64,000 nt of DNA from Pelagimonas phthalicica (lineage in GTDB: Bacteria > Pseudomonadota > Alphaproteobacteria > Rhodobacterales > Rhodobacteraceae): positions 1,798,001 through 1,862,000 of the forward strand of contig NZ_SOAP01000001.1 of NCBI RefSeq assembly GCF_004364805.1, read 5' to 3'. Of this stretch, positions 26,360 through 35,514 are shown piece after piece. The position numbers and the translations under genes were made by a program. How positions within the stretch are numbered: position 1 is the first letter of the stretch; each line of letters begins with the position of its first letter. The notes under the pieces were generated by a model. The model did not search any database. It saw only the letters and a program-made list of their open reading frames with translations, and was not told the DNA's origin.

Positions 26360-27424
26360 CTAACTGCGGTCGGTAATCAGCTTACCGACCAGCTGCGCCG
26401 TGTAATCCACAATTGGAACGATGCGGCCATAGTTGAGACGCGTCGGGCCGATCACGCCCACCGCGCCGATGATCTTTCGATCAGCGTTCATATAGGGAGA
26501 CACCACCAAAGAGGAACCCGAAAGTGAGAAAAGTTTGTTCTCTGAGCCAATAAAAATGCGCACACCCTCGCCTTGTTCGGTCAGTTCCAGAAATTCAGCG
26601 ATATCTTGCTTGCGTTCAAGGTCGTCAAAGAGGTGTTTGATCAGGTCCAGCTCTTCTTCGGCGGCGTCATCACCCAAGAGATTCGACCGCCCCCGCACGA
26701 TCAGGCGACCAGATTTGTCGTCCGGGCTTTCCCAGACGGCGATGCCTGATTCGACCAGCTGCGCCGCCTTGGCATCCAGTTCCTGTCGACGACGGGTGAT
26801 TTCATCCTGCATGATTTTGCCAAGCTCGGACAGGGTACGACCTTCGATCCAGGAATTCACAAAATTCGCCGCTTCGCGCATCGAGCTTGGGGTTTGTCCG
26901 GGTGGCGGGGTGAAGAGGCGGTTTTCGACCTGACCATCGGCAAAGACAATGACGACCAGGGCGCGGTCCTGCGCCAGGCTGACAAATTCGATATGTTTGA
27001 GCGGGGCCTCTTGTTTTGGCGTCAGGACGAGAGAGGCGCCATGCGTCACGCCGGACAGGGCCGCGCCGACCTGATCCAGCAAGCCGCCAACATCTGACGC
27101 GTTGTTGCCAACGGTCGCGTCGAGCATCTGACGGTCATCATTGTCGAGGTCGCGCACCTCAAGCAACCCATCGACAAACATCCGCAACCCCTGCTGCGTT
27201 GGTATTCGGCCTGCAGACACGTGCGGGCTGTCGAGCAGACCTAGGAATTCGAGATCCTGCATCACATTGCGGATCGTCGCGGCCGAGACCTTTTCCGACA
27301 AAGCGCGGGTCAAGGTGCGTGATCCGACCGGTCCACCATTTTCTAGGTAGGATTCGACAACCAACCGGAACACCTCGCGCGAGCGATCGTTCATTTCGGA
27401 CAGGATTTCGTTTGTTTCGCTCAT
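26360..27424 (-). CDS. hrcA: Heat-inducible transcription repressor HrcA
   Basis: The 354-residue product has an N-terminal winged helix ([27 protein letters not shown], then [19 protein letters not shown] and SAGRIPT) and the HrcA GAF-like body with an ending of [22 protein letters not shown]. It represses chaperone operons by binding CIRCE elements, with GroEL as co-factor. ATG 27424 is decided by conservation and an AGAGG just upstream; the frame runs open to 27721 across rph's promoter. I see no CIRCE element (TTAGCACTC-N9-GAGTGCTAA) upstream of hrcA itself. Confidence 0.93.
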   Translation of the reverse strand: MSETNEILSEMNDRSREVFRLVVESYLENGGPVGSRTLTRALSEKVSAATIRNVMQDLEFLGLLDSPHVSAGRIPTQQGLRMFVDGLLEVRDLDNDDRQMLDATVGNNASDVGGLLDQVGAALSGVTHGASLVLTPKQEAPLKHIEFVSLAQDRALVVIVFADGQVENRLFTPPPGQTPSSMREAANFVNSWIEGRTLSELGKIMQDEITRRRQELDAKAAQLVESGIAVWESPDDKSGRLIVRGRSNLLGDDAAEEELDLIKHLFDDLERKQDIAEFLELTEQGEGVRIFIGSENKLFSLSGSSLVVSPYMNADRKIIGAVGVIGPTRLNYGRIVPIVDYTAQLVGKLITDRS

Positions 27425-27527
27425 CAGCGCCTCTTCTTGCAGTCTGATCCTGAAAGGCTGCGGGTACGGGGTTGCACCTGTGGGGCAAGCGCGTCTATCC
27501 CTGCCCCAAATAGCCAAGAGGATCGCC

Positions 27528-28241
27528 ATGAGACCGTCGGGAAGAGAATTAAACGAAATGCGCGCCGTTTCAATCGAAACAGACGTGACAAAACACGCCG
27601 AAGGATCCTGCATGATCCGTATGGGCGACACCCATGTTCTGTGTACCGCGTCGCTTGAGGCGCGCGTTCCGCCCTTTATCAAGGGGTCCGGCCTTGGCTG
27701 GGTCACGGCCGAATATGGCATGCTGCCACGCTCGACCTCGACCCGGATGCGCCGCGAAGCTCAAGCCGGCAAGCAGGGCGGCCGTACGGTTGAGATCCAG
27801 CGCTTGATCGGTCGTTCCCTGCGCGCTGGCGTGGATCGTGTGGCCCTGGGCGAACGTCAGATCACCGTCGATTGTGACGTGATCCAGGCCGATGGCGGTA
27901 CCCGTTGTGCCTCGATCACTGGCGGTTGGGTTGCACTGCGCCTCGCGGTGAACAAGCTGATGAAAGCCGGTGATATCGTCACCGATCCGCTGATTTCACC
28001 TGTGGCAGCTGTAAGCTGCGGGATCTATGCGGGCCAGCCTGTGCTGGACCTGGATTACCCGGAAGACAGCGAAGCCGGTGTTGATGGCAACTTTATCCTG
28101 CGCGGCGACGGTCAATTGATCGAAGTGCAAATGTCAGCTGAAGGCGCGACATTCTCGCGTGATCAGATGGGTCAGTTGATGGACCTAGCCGATAAAGGCG
28201 TTGGCGAGCTGATCGCCCTGCAACAGGCGGCGGTTGCATGA
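27528..28241 (+). CDS. rph: Ribonuclease PH
   Basis: The 237-residue product starts [20 protein letters not shown] and carries [56 protein letters not shown] and [12 protein letters not shown]. It trims tRNA 3' ends phosphorolytically, as a hexamer. ATG 27528 follows AAGAGGATCGCC. It is divergent from hrcA with about 100 bases between. That gap holds an inverted pair TGGGGCA (27481-27487) / TGCCCCA (27502-27508). The end overlaps rdgB by 4 bases. Confidence 0.95.
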   Translation: MRPSGRELNEMRAVSIETDVTKHAEGSCMIRMGDTHVLCTASLEARVPPFIKGSGLGWVTAEYGMLPRSTSTRMRREAQAGKQGGRTVEIQRLIGRSLRAGVDRVALGERQITVDCDVIQADGGTRCASITGGWVALRLAVNKLMKAGDIVTDPLISPVAAVSCGIYAGQPVLDLDYPEDSEAGVDGNFILRGDGQLIEVQMSAEGATFSRDQMGQLMDLADKGVGELIALQQAAVA

Positions 28242-28849
28242 GCCGAAAGTTTGAGGGCGACCGTCTTTTGGTCGCCACCCATAACCAAGGCAAATTGGAC
28301 GAGATGACTGCATTGTTGCAGCCATTCGGCGTGACCGTTGTCGGTGCCAAGGAAATGGGTCTGCCAGAGCCCGTCGAGGACGGAACCAGCTTTGTCGAAA
28401 ACGCCCGGATCAAGGCGCATGCTGCGGCCAAGGCAACCGGGCTCCCTGCCCTGTCCGACGATTCCGGGATCGAGATTGACGCGCTGGATAAACAGCCCGG
28501 CATCTATACGGCGGATTGGGCTGAGACGGAGTCGGGTCGTGACTTTGTCATGGCCATGACCAAGAGCCATGACATGCTGCTGGAACGCGATGCGGCGGAA
28601 CCTTGGACGGCCCGGTTTTGCTGCACCTTGGTTCTGGCCTGGCCGGATGGCGAAGATGTTGTGTTTCCCGGCGTTATGGAAGGTCGAGTCATCTGGCCGA
28701 TGCGGGGCGAGAATGGTCACGGTTACGACCCGATCTTTGTGCCCGAAGGCTATGACATCACCTTTGCCGAGATGACATCGGAAAAGAAAAACCAGATCAG
28801 CCACCGTGCAGATGCCTTCAAAAAATTCGTGGCAGGTTGCTTTGGTTGA
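28238..28849 (+). CDS. rdgB: Non-canonical purine NTP pyrophosphatase (XTP/dITPase)
   Basis: The 203-residue product has [14 protein letters not shown] (substrate loop), [30 protein letters not shown] (catalytic Asp region), GVMEGRV and GHGYDPIF. It removes ITP/XTP from the nucleotide pool. Its ATG overlaps the rph stop by 4 bases, and it in turn overlaps hemW, so rph-rdgB-hemW form one operon. Confidence 0.94.
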   Translation: MSRKFEGDRLLVATHNQGKLDEMTALLQPFGVTVVGAKEMGLPEPVEDGTSFVENARIKAHAAAKATGLPALSDDSGIEIDALDKQPGIYTADWAETESGRDFVMAMTKSHDMLLERDAAEPWTARFCCTLVLAWPDGEDVVFPGVMEGRVIWPMRGENGHGYDPIFVPEGYDITFAEMTSEKKNQISHRADAFKKFVAGCFG

Positions 28850-30002
28850 AGATTGGCAATTGGGGGGGTTTGGCCTTTATGTGCACTGGCCGTTTTGCGA
28901 GGCCAAATGCCCCTATTGCGACTTTAACAGCCATGTCTCGCGCCAGATTGATCAATCCCGTTGGGCCAAAGCGCTGGCGTCAGAAATCAAACGGGTTGGC
29001 GCGTTAACCCGAGGTCGGGTACTGAACTCAATCTTCTTTGGCGGTGGCACCCCATCCCTGATGGCGGTTGAGACCGTTGCATCAGTTCTTGAGGCGGCTT
29101 CTGACACATGGGTTTGGGCCAATGATATCGAGATCACTCTTGAGGCCAATCCAAGCTCTGTCGAAGCGGACAAATTTCGGGGATTTCGGGATGCAGGTGT
29201 CAATCGCGTTTCGCTGGGTGTTCAGTCCTTGCGCGACGATGATCTAAAACGTCTCGGCCGTCTGCATAATGTTGATGAAGCCCGCCGTGCATTGGATATC
29301 GCCAAGAATGTCTTTGACCGGGTGAGCTTTGATCTGATCTATGCCCGCCAGGATCAAACCCTTGCGAATTGGGAGACAGAGCTGACCGAGGCCCTGGCCC
29401 TCGCTGCGGATCATCTTTCTCTTTATCAGCTGACAATCGAGCAAGGCACCGCATTTGGAGATCGCTATAACGCGGGAAAACTGCGTGGCTTGCCGAATGA
29501 AGATATTTCTGCGGACATGTTTGATCTGACGCAAGCTGTTTGTGAGGCGCATGGAATGCCGGCCTATGAGGTGTCCAATCACGCCAAACCTAGTGCGGAA
29601 TCACGGCATAATTTGATCTATTGGCGGTACGGAGATTATGCGGGTGTGGGCCCGGGTGCGCATGGACGGCTGTCTGTGAGCGGTCGGAAGTTCGCGACCG
29701 ACGCAGTCTTGCAGCCTGGGGCTTGGCTTCAGAAGGTTGAGCAAGGACAAGCGGCAGATCAGGCTGTGGCTCTATCCGGAGCTGATCAGGCAGCGGAATA
29801 TCTCATGATGGGGTTGCGCATTCAGGAAGGTGTAGATCTAGCGAGACTACACAATATGCAGGGGATTGAGACCTTGCGCCCCACTATTGGTAAGCTTGTT
29901 GATATGGATCTCCTTTGGGAAAAGAAAGGCCGCCTCGGAGTGACTCCGGGCGGCAAGCTTCTTTTGAACTCTGTTTTGGTCGAACTTCTGGGTTCGAGCT
30001 AA
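28806..30002 (+). CDS. hemW: Radical SAM heme chaperone HemW (HemN-like)
   Basis: The 398-residue frame has GLYVHWPFCEAKCPYCDFNSH with the C-x3-C-x2-C cluster motif of radical SAM proteins, FFGGGTPSL, EANPSSVEADKF, SLGVQSL and LSLYQLTIEQGT. The short N-terminus and operon with rdgB fit HemW, a heme-binding chaperone, rather than HemN. The start is unclear: ATGs at 28806 and 28812 lie inside rdgB without a clear ribosome site, and a TTG at 28842 would remove most of the overlap. The conserved part starts at about residue 20. Confidence 0.85.
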   Translation: MQMPSKNSWQVALVEDWQLGGFGLYVHWPFCEAKCPYCDFNSHVSRQIDQSRWAKALASEIKRVGALTRGRVLNSIFFGGGTPSLMAVETVASVLEAASDTWVWANDIEITLEANPSSVEADKFRGFRDAGVNRVSLGVQSLRDDDLKRLGRLHNVDEARRALDIAKNVFDRVSFDLIYARQDQTLANWETELTEALALAADHLSLYQLTIEQGTAFGDRYNAGKLRGLPNEDISADMFDLTQAVCEAHGMPAYEVSNHAKPSAESRHNLIYWRYGDYAGVGPGAHGRLSVSGRKFATDAVLQPGAWLQKVEQGQAADQAVALSGADQAAEYLMMGLRIQEGVDLARLHNMQGIETLRPTIGKLVDMDLLWEKKGRLGVTPGGKLLLNSVLVELLGSS

Positions 30003-30014
30003 GGGTAAGAGCGC

Positions 30015-30911
30015 TTAGCCAGCACTCAGAATTCGGCACAAGGCGTCGAGCTGGTCCAAAGATTGGTAAGAGATTGAAATCTTGCCCGCCTCTGTTCCGG
30101 CCTTGTGATCGATATTAACCTTCATGCTGAGTGCTGCGGACAAATCCCCTTCTAGTGCGATCGTATCAGCATCCTTTTCCAGAACCGGTTTACCAGCGGC
30201 GGCTTTGGTCGACAGGGCGGGTTTGATGTTGTTCTTCGCCAGGCGTTCGGTTTCCCGGACTGATAACCCTTTCGCGACAACTTCTTTGGCCAGCTCTTCT
30301 GGATTGGGTGCCGTGATCAATGCACGCGCATGTCCAGCGCTGAGAGCATTGGACGACACCAAGTCCTGCACGGTTTCAGGCAAATTCAACAAGCGCATCA
30401 GGTTGGCGATATGACTGCGACTTTTGCCCAAAGCCTCAGCAAGTTTTTCTTGGGTATGACCAAACTTGAACATCAGTTGCTTATACCCAGCCGCTTCTTC
30501 GATTGGGTTCAGATCAGCGCGTTGAATGTTTTCAATGATCGCAACTTCAAGGACTTCTGTATCGTCAAAGTCTCGGACAATGACGGGTACTTCATGCTGC
30601 TGCGCCAATTGAGACGCGCGCCAACGGCGTTCACCCGCAACGATTTCATATTCGGCAGAGTTCCTGGGCGAGACGCGAACGATCAAAGGCTGCAAGACAC
30701 CTTTGGCTCGAATGGAGTTTGCCAGTTCCTCTAGTTGAGATTCAGTGAATTGGCGACGTGGCTGATCAGGATTTGGAACCAGGCGTTCAATCGGTACCAG
30801 CAAATCCGGTCGCTTGGGCCCTTCGGATTGTGTTTGCTCTGGCGTCACATCTGCCATCAAAGCCGAGAGTCCGCGACCCAATCCACGTTTTTGATCTTTT
30901 TTAGGTGCCAT
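30015..30911 (-). CDS. parB: Chromosome partitioning protein ParB
   Basis: The 298-residue product starts with the RGLGRGLSALMAD motif typical of alphaproteobacterial ParB. It continues with LVPNPDQPRR (box I), the CTP-binding GERRWRAS and IENIQRADLNPIEEA, a helix-turn-helix (EKLAEALGKSRSHIANLMRLLNLP) and a C-terminal dimer domain. It binds parS and slides as a CTP clamp. It ends the leftward operon rho/mnmE-mnmG-rsmG-parA-parB, and matching parS sites lie in the window at 32299, 34204 and 16447. Confidence 0.96.
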   Translation of the reverse strand: MAPKKDQKRGLGRGLSALMADVTPEQTQSEGPKRPDLLVPIERLVPNPDQPRRQFTESQLEELANSIRAKGVLQPLIVRVSPRNSAEYEIVAGERRWRASQLAQQHEVPVIVRDFDDTEVLEVAIIENIQRADLNPIEEAAGYKQLMFKFGHTQEKLAEALGKSRSHIANLMRLLNLPETVQDLVSSNALSAGHARALITAPNPEELAKEVVAKGLSVRETERLAKNNIKPALSTKAAAGKPVLEKDADTIALEGDLSAALSMKVNIDHKAGTEAGKISISYQSLDQLDALCRILSAG

Positions 30912-30923
30912 GGGTGATGTCCT

Positions 30924-31733
30924 TTACGCCGCCATCTTATCGTTTTTCTTGAGAAGTTCCTGAGCCAAAGCCCGGTAGGCCGCCGCGCCCTTCGATGCCG
31001 TGTCATAGTTCAAGACCGACATCGCATAAGACGGCGCTTCGCTGACACGCACATTTCTCGGGATCACGGATTCGAAGACCAGATCGCCAAGGTTCTCACG
31101 GGCATCAGCCTCAACTTGTTGGCTGAGGTTATTGCGCGCATCATACATTGTCAGAACAATCCCCTCAATTCTGAGTTTGGGATTGGCCGATTGACGCACT
31201 TCACGAATCGTCATCATGAGTTGCGAAAGGCCTTCTAGAGCGAAGAATTCGCTTTGAAGTGGCACAATAACGCTATTGGATGCCACGAGAGCGTTCACCG
31301 TCAAGAGATTGAGAGACGGTGGGCAATCGATCAAAATGTAATCAAATCCAAACTGATCCATATCTGGTTGCCGGATGGCGTCGTGTAGCAGGAAGCTGCG
31401 TTTTTCATTGGCAAAGAGCTCGATATCCGCTGAACTCAGATCCACTGTTGCGGGTATGAGCGAGACGTTTTTGGCCGTAGTCTCCAAGATCAAGTCGTCC
31501 AACTTGCTCTCATCCAACAGAAAATCGTACGTGGTGAATTCACGGTGCTCCGCTTCGATGCCCAAACCGGTTGATGCATTGCCTTGTGGGTCGAGGTCAA
31601 CGACAAGGATTTTCAGCCCTTTTTCAGCCAGAGCTGCAGCCAAATTGATTGTCGTCGTTGTCTTTCCTACTCCGCCTTTTTGATTTGCCAAAGCCATGAC
31701 GCGAGGAGTTTTTGGACGTGACAAGTCAGGCAT
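30924..31733 (-). CDS. parA: Chromosome partitioning ATPase ParA
   Basis: The 269-residue product has the deviant Walker A KGGVGKTTT near residue 20, LVVDLDPQGNAS, and DYILIDCPPSLNLLT (Walker B). It is a DNA-binding ATPase that pulls ParB-parS complexes. ATG 31733 is chosen because CGGAG lies 9 to 10 bases upstream; ATGs at 31742 and 31754 are weaker. This start overlaps the end of rsmG by 8 bases. parB starts 12 bases after its stop. Confidence 0.95.
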   Translation of the reverse strand: MPDLSRPKTPRVMALANQKGGVGKTTTTINLAAALAEKGLKILVVDLDPQGNASTGLGIEAEHREFTTYDFLLDESKLDDLILETTAKNVSLIPATVDLSSADIELFANEKRSFLLHDAIRQPDMDQFGFDYILIDCPPSLNLLTVNALVASNSVIVPLQSEFFALEGLSQLMMTIREVRQSANPKLRIEGIVLTMYDARNNLSQQVEADARENLGDLVFESVIPRNVRVSEAPSYAMSVLNYDTASKGAAAYRALAQELLKKNDKMAA

Positions 31734-32343
31734 GGACGACATCTCCGATTTCAAGAACCACAGCTTCTTTCAAAGTGATACTCGGGTGTTCAACGCATGA
31801 AAAGCGCCAGTTGACCTCGGCGGCTTTTTTTTCTGACGCCCAATTCTGCCCTTTAGGGAACAGCATTTGTGTTGTTGGTTTCATGTGCTTTTGCGCAAAA
31901 AAGAGGAGTTTGTCCAACGGTGCCAGGGCCCTTGCGGAGATTATATCGGCGTCTTGACCGGTTAGAACTTCAGCCCTCTGGTTGTGGATTTCGACGTTCA
32001 GGTTCAGTTCACGATTGACTGTGCGAAGGAATGCGCATTTTCGTGAATCACTTTCTACCAATGCAAACCGAGTTTTGGATTTTTCGTATTTTGCCAATGT
32101 TGCGCAGACAAGGCCTGGAAACCCTGCTCCCGACCCAAAATCTAGCCAAACCTTGGCCTCTCGGTTTGCCAGCCAAAAGATCTGAGCAGAATCTTTAATA
32201 TGACGATCCCAGGTTTCGGAAAGTGAAGCTGGTGCAACCAAGTTAATCTTGGGATTCCACTTTTTCAGAAGGTGTTCATACTGTTTTAAAGCTTCCAATG
32301 TTTCACGTGAAACATGATCTAGGGGATCCTGGCGGAGTGTCAT
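31726..32343 (-). CDS. rsmG: 16S rRNA m7G527 methyltransferase RsmG (GidB)
   Basis: The 205-residue product has LVAPASLSETWDRHIKDSAQ, the SAM loop VWLDFGSGAGFPGL, and SARALAPLDKLL, all typical of GidB. It methylates G527 of 16S rRNA. ATG 32343 shares one base with the mnmG stop. Codons 10 to 15 (HVSRET region) are made by a perfect parS palindrome at 32299-32314, so the DNA has two jobs here. The gene looks AT-richer than those left of 30 kb. Confidence 0.94.
   Translation of the reverse strand: MTLRQDPLDHVSRETLEALKQYEHLLKKWNPKINLVAPASLSETWDRHIKDSAQIFWLANREAKVWLDFGSGAGFPGLVCATLAKYEKSKTRFALVESDSRKCAFLRTVNRELNLNVEIHNQRAEVLTGQDADIISARALAPLDKLLFFAQKHMKPTTQMLFPKGQNWASEKKAAEVNWRFSCVEHPSITLKEAVVLEIGDVVHA
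32299..32314. promoter_or_regulatory. parS: parS site 1, inside rsmG
   Basis: TGTTTCACGTGAAACA is the perfect 16-bp parS palindrome bound by ParB. It lies in the 5' coding part of rsmG, about 4.8 kb from the putative oriC and 0.6 kb upstream of parA. Confidence 0.95.
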
Positions 32344-34211
32344 CAAACAGCCTTCATTCTAGAAAACTGACGAATTTTAGAAAGAAGGAGAACAAGAGCC
32401 GCCGGAGTCATCCCCTCAATACGACTCGCTTGCCCCAAATCGTCGGGCCGGGTCACTTCCAATTTACTTTTGAGTTCATTTGAAAGGCCCGAAAGTACTT
32501 GGTAATCAAAATTTGGTGGGATCCTAACGGCAGAATCCTTCTCCAGAGCTTCAATATCTTTCTTCTGACGCTCGATGTAGGATTCGTAAGTTGCCTCACG
32601 TTTCAACTGCTTCAAACTTTCAGAAGGCAAGCCTGAATAATCAGGGATAACGGTCTCGAATAAATCCGGTTCCACATCCTTGAAAGACAGCAGCTGATAG
32701 GCCGTTCTTTTCTTACCATCACGATTAAGATCTAGTCCCAACTTACGCACATCGTCCGGCGAATAGACATGAGACCCAAAAATTTCCTTGGTTCTAGACA
32801 AGTCTTCCATTTTTGAAAGAAACGAATCCCGCCTCTTATGGGAAGCTATACCCATTTCTATGGCTTTCGGTGTTAGCCTTTGATCAGCATTGTCTGCGCG
32901 TAGAGCCAGTCGGTACTCGGCACGAGATGTAAACATCCGGTATGGTTCTGACACTCCGCGAGTTGTCAAATCATCGATCAAAACGCCGATGTAGCTATTT
33001 GTTCGGGTGAAGGTGATCGTCTCTTTTTCCAAAGCCCCGGCTGCGGCATTTAACCCCGCGACCAACCCCTGCGCTGCCGCCTCTTCATACCCGGTTGTGC
33101 CATTGATTTGACCAGCCAAGAACAAACCCGGTAGATCCTTTAACTCAAGCGTTTGGGCCAAATTCCTCGGATCAATGTAATCGTATTCAATTGCATATCC
33201 GGGTTGTGTGATCTCGGCACGCTCCAAGCCAAAGATTGACTGGACGTATCGAAGCTGCACATCTGTCGGCAATGACGTTGAAATACCGTTTGGATATACA
33301 ATGTCGGAGTCCAATCCCTCCGGCTCCAAGAAAATCTGATGAGAAGACTTCTCTGAAAATCGGACAATCTTATCCTCGATGGAAGGGCAATACCGCGGCC
33401 CGACACCATCAATATGGCCACCATACATAGCCGATTGATCCAGGTTTTCGCGAATAATATCGTGTGTTTGGTCGTTCGTGTGCGTTATTCCGCAGGAAAT
33501 CTGCGGCGCGAAAACACCATCGGAGAGAAATGAAAAGAGAGTAGGCTCCACGTCACCAGGTTGTTCTTCGAGAACCTCCCAATTGATAGAAGATTTTTTA
33601 AGACGGGGAGGTGTACCTGTCTTCAGCCGTCCGCGGACCAGATTCAGGTCATTTAGTCGATCAGCAAGTTTCATCGATGCCGGACTACCAATACGCCCGC
33701 CGCGACTGGTTTCTTTCCCGATGTGAATAACACCATTCAAGAATGTACCACTTGTCAAAATGACAGACCTACAAGAAAGGGTCTGACCATCCGCAAGCTT
33801 CACGCCTTCGATTTTCCCTGCGTTTAAAGATAGATCCGCCACTTCGCCAATGACGATTGATAGGTTTTCCACTTGCGATAGCGCTTGTTTCATGGCGGAT
33901 TTGTATCGTTTTCGATCAGCCTGCGCCCGTGGACCCTGGACTGCAGGGCCCTTCTTTCGATTTAGGAGGCGAAATTGGATACCGGCATAGTCTGCAATTT
34001 TACCCATGATGCCATCTAGGGCGTCAATTTCACGAACCAGGTGACCTTTGCCAAGTCCACCAATAGCTGGATTGCACGACAACGCGCCAAGATCATCTTC
34101 TTGCATTGTGATCAGAGCAGTTTTCGCACCGTATCGAGCAGAGGCTACAGACGCTTCGGTGCCAGCATGTCCGCCACCGATTACGATCACGTCAAAGTCG
34201 AATTGTTTCAC
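32343..34211 (-). CDS. mnmG: tRNA uridine-5-carboxymethylaminomethyl modification enzyme MnmG (GidA)
   Basis: The 622-residue product has the FAD-binding [42 protein letters not shown] and [23 protein letters not shown]; all are MnmG hallmarks. With MnmE it modifies the wobble uridine of certain tRNAs. The frame is open to a GTG at 34220, but that codon touches GAGGA directly. A second GTG at 34211, 8 bases after GAGGAG, has normal spacing and gives the usual N-terminus [15 protein letters not shown] therefore choose 34211. That GTG is the centre of a perfect parS site. Confidence 0.93.
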   Translation of the reverse strand: MKQFDFDVIVIGGGHAGTEASVASARYGAKTALITMQEDDLGALSCNPAIGGLGKGHLVREIDALDGIMGKIADYAGIQFRLLNRKKGPAVQGPRAQADRKRYKSAMKQALSQVENLSIVIGEVADLSLNAGKIEGVKLADGQTLSCRSVILTSGTFLNGVIHIGKETSRGGRIGSPASMKLADRLNDLNLVRGRLKTGTPPRLKKSSINWEVLEEQPGDVEPTLFSFLSDGVFAPQISCGITHTNDQTHDIIRENLDQSAMYGGHIDGVGPRYCPSIEDKIVRFSEKSSHQIFLEPEGLDSDIVYPNGISTSLPTDVQLRYVQSIFGLERAEITQPGYAIEYDYIDPRNLAQTLELKDLPGLFLAGQINGTTGYEEAAAQGLVAGLNAAAGALEKETITFTRTNSYIGVLIDDLTTRGVSEPYRMFTSRAEYRLALRADNADQRLTPKAIEMGIASHKRRDSFLSKMEDLSRTKEIFGSHVYSPDDVRKLGLDLNRDGKKRTAYQLLSFKDVEPDLFETVIPDYSGLPSESLKQLKREATYESYIERQKKDIEALEKDSAVRIPPNFDYQVLSGLSNELKSKLEVTRPDDLGQASRIEGMTPAALVLLLSKIRQFSRMKAV

Positions 34212-34219
34212 GTGAAACA
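34204..34219. promoter_or_regulatory. parS: parS site 2, over the mnmG start codon
   Basis: TGTTTCACGTGAAACA, a second perfect parS copy, spans the first codons of mnmG. Its CACGTG core contains the probable GTG start, and the ribosome site GAGGAG abuts its edge. It is about 2.9 kb from the putative oriC. Confidence 0.95.
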
Positions 34220-34223
34220 CTCC

Positions 34224-35507
34224 TCACTTTCCAACACAGAAGTTTAGAAAGATCTCATCTAACAGATTCTCGACGTCAATACGACCCAAAAGAACTTCCA
34301 AACAACGGGCCGAACTACGCAGTTCTTCAGAGATTACTTCATAGAATTCGGGACCATCAGGTAACAAAATAATCGCTTGATCAAGAGCTCGCACCCCATC
34401 CATCAAAGCATTTCTCTGTCTTTCCCGACTGATCAACCCAGAATTTTGTACGCGATTCGACAACTCGTGTTTAACCTGCTCCAGAAGCTCAGGCGCACCG
34501 TTCCCGGTCTTACCCGACACACCAAAACCCTCAGCAGGAACATCTGCTTTAGCTAAGCAAACAATGTCACCTTCCAAGGGCTCAAACTCAGTTTTTTCTA
34601 AATCTAACACCAGATGGATTCGAATATCCGCCTGCCGTGCCCGATCCAACGCTCTCTCAATGCCAATCTTTTCAAGAACATCAGTCGACTGCCGAATACC
34701 CGCCGTGTCCAAAAGCGTAACTGAGTATCCCCCGATATTCATTCGCACTTCGATCACATCACGAGTCGTACCGGCAATTTCCGATGTAATTGCCGCCTCT
34801 CGCCCAGCCAGGTAATTCAGTAGCGTCGATTTCCCCGCATTTGGAGGACCAACAATCGCAATCTCAAAGCCGGACCGCACACGTTCAGAGGCTTCAAATC
34901 CGCGCAGCTCCTGATTCATTCCATCTGAAACAGCCTGCAATAGATCCTGAACCTCTTCAGTCACATCCACAGGAACGTCTTCATCGGCGAAATCAATCGT
35001 AGCCTCAAGGAGCGCGGCCGCACGCACCAAACCGGCGCGCCAAGACTCAACCTTTGTGCTCAAATTCCCTGACAATACACTCAGCGCCAACTGACGCTGG
35101 GCTTCGGTTTCCGCCTCGATCAAATCTGAAAGTGCTTCGACCTGGGTCAAGTCCATCCGACCATTATCCATGGCGCGGCGGGTAAACTCTCCGGCTTCCG
35201 CCAGACGGAAACCCTCCATCTGACGCAATTCAGTCAGCAAAGCCTGGACGACAGAAATGCTGCCATGGGTTTGAAATTCAACAACATCTTCGCCAGTAAA
35301 ACTTGCTCCAGCAGGGAAAAACAAGACCAGCGCCTCATCCAAAACCCCACCGTTTTGATCGCGAAGCTTACGAAGACTTGCAACCCGAGGTTCTGGGACA
35401 ATACCGGCCAGTGACAGCGCTGATTGCGCTGCCTTAGGACCAGACACACGAAGAACGGATACTCCAGCTTTCCCTGGGGCGCTCGCTAGCGCAAAAATAG
35501 TATCCAT
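34224..35507 (-). CDS. mnmE: tRNA modification GTPase MnmE (TrmE)
   Basis: The 427-residue product starts MDTIFALASAPGKAGVSVLRVSGP. Its inserted GTPase domain has GPPNAGKSTLLN (G1), IAGTTRD (G2) and LLDTAGIR (G3), and it ends with LLDEIFLNFCVGK, a variant of the conserved C-(I/L)-GK. It pairs with MnmG in wobble-uridine modification. Spacing to mnmG is about 12 bases. It starts 7 bases after rho. Confidence 0.95.
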   Translation of the reverse strand: MDTIFALASAPGKAGVSVLRVSGPKAAQSALSLAGIVPEPRVASLRKLRDQNGGVLDEALVLFFPAGASFTGEDVVEFQTHGSISVVQALLTELRQMEGFRLAEAGEFTRRAMDNGRMDLTQVEALSDLIEAETEAQRQLALSVLSGNLSTKVESWRAGLVRAAALLEATIDFADEDVPVDVTEEVQDLLQAVSDGMNQELRGFEASERVRSGFEIAIVGPPNAGKSTLLNYLAGREAAITSEIAGTTRDVIEVRMNIGGYSVTLLDTAGIRQSTDVLEKIGIERALDRARQADIRIHLVLDLEKTEFEPLEGDIVCLAKADVPAEGFGVSGKTGNGAPELLEQVKHELSNRVQNSGLISRERQRNALMDGVRALDQAIILLPDGPEFYEVISEELRSSARCLEVLLGRIDVENLLDEIFLNFCVGK

Positions 35508-35514
35508 CTTCGCA

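Noticed and set aside
27425-27721. Upstream extension of hrcA by 99 codons
   Set aside because: The extra residues are not HrcA-like and run across the rph start on the opposite strand; a ribosome site precedes ATG 27424.
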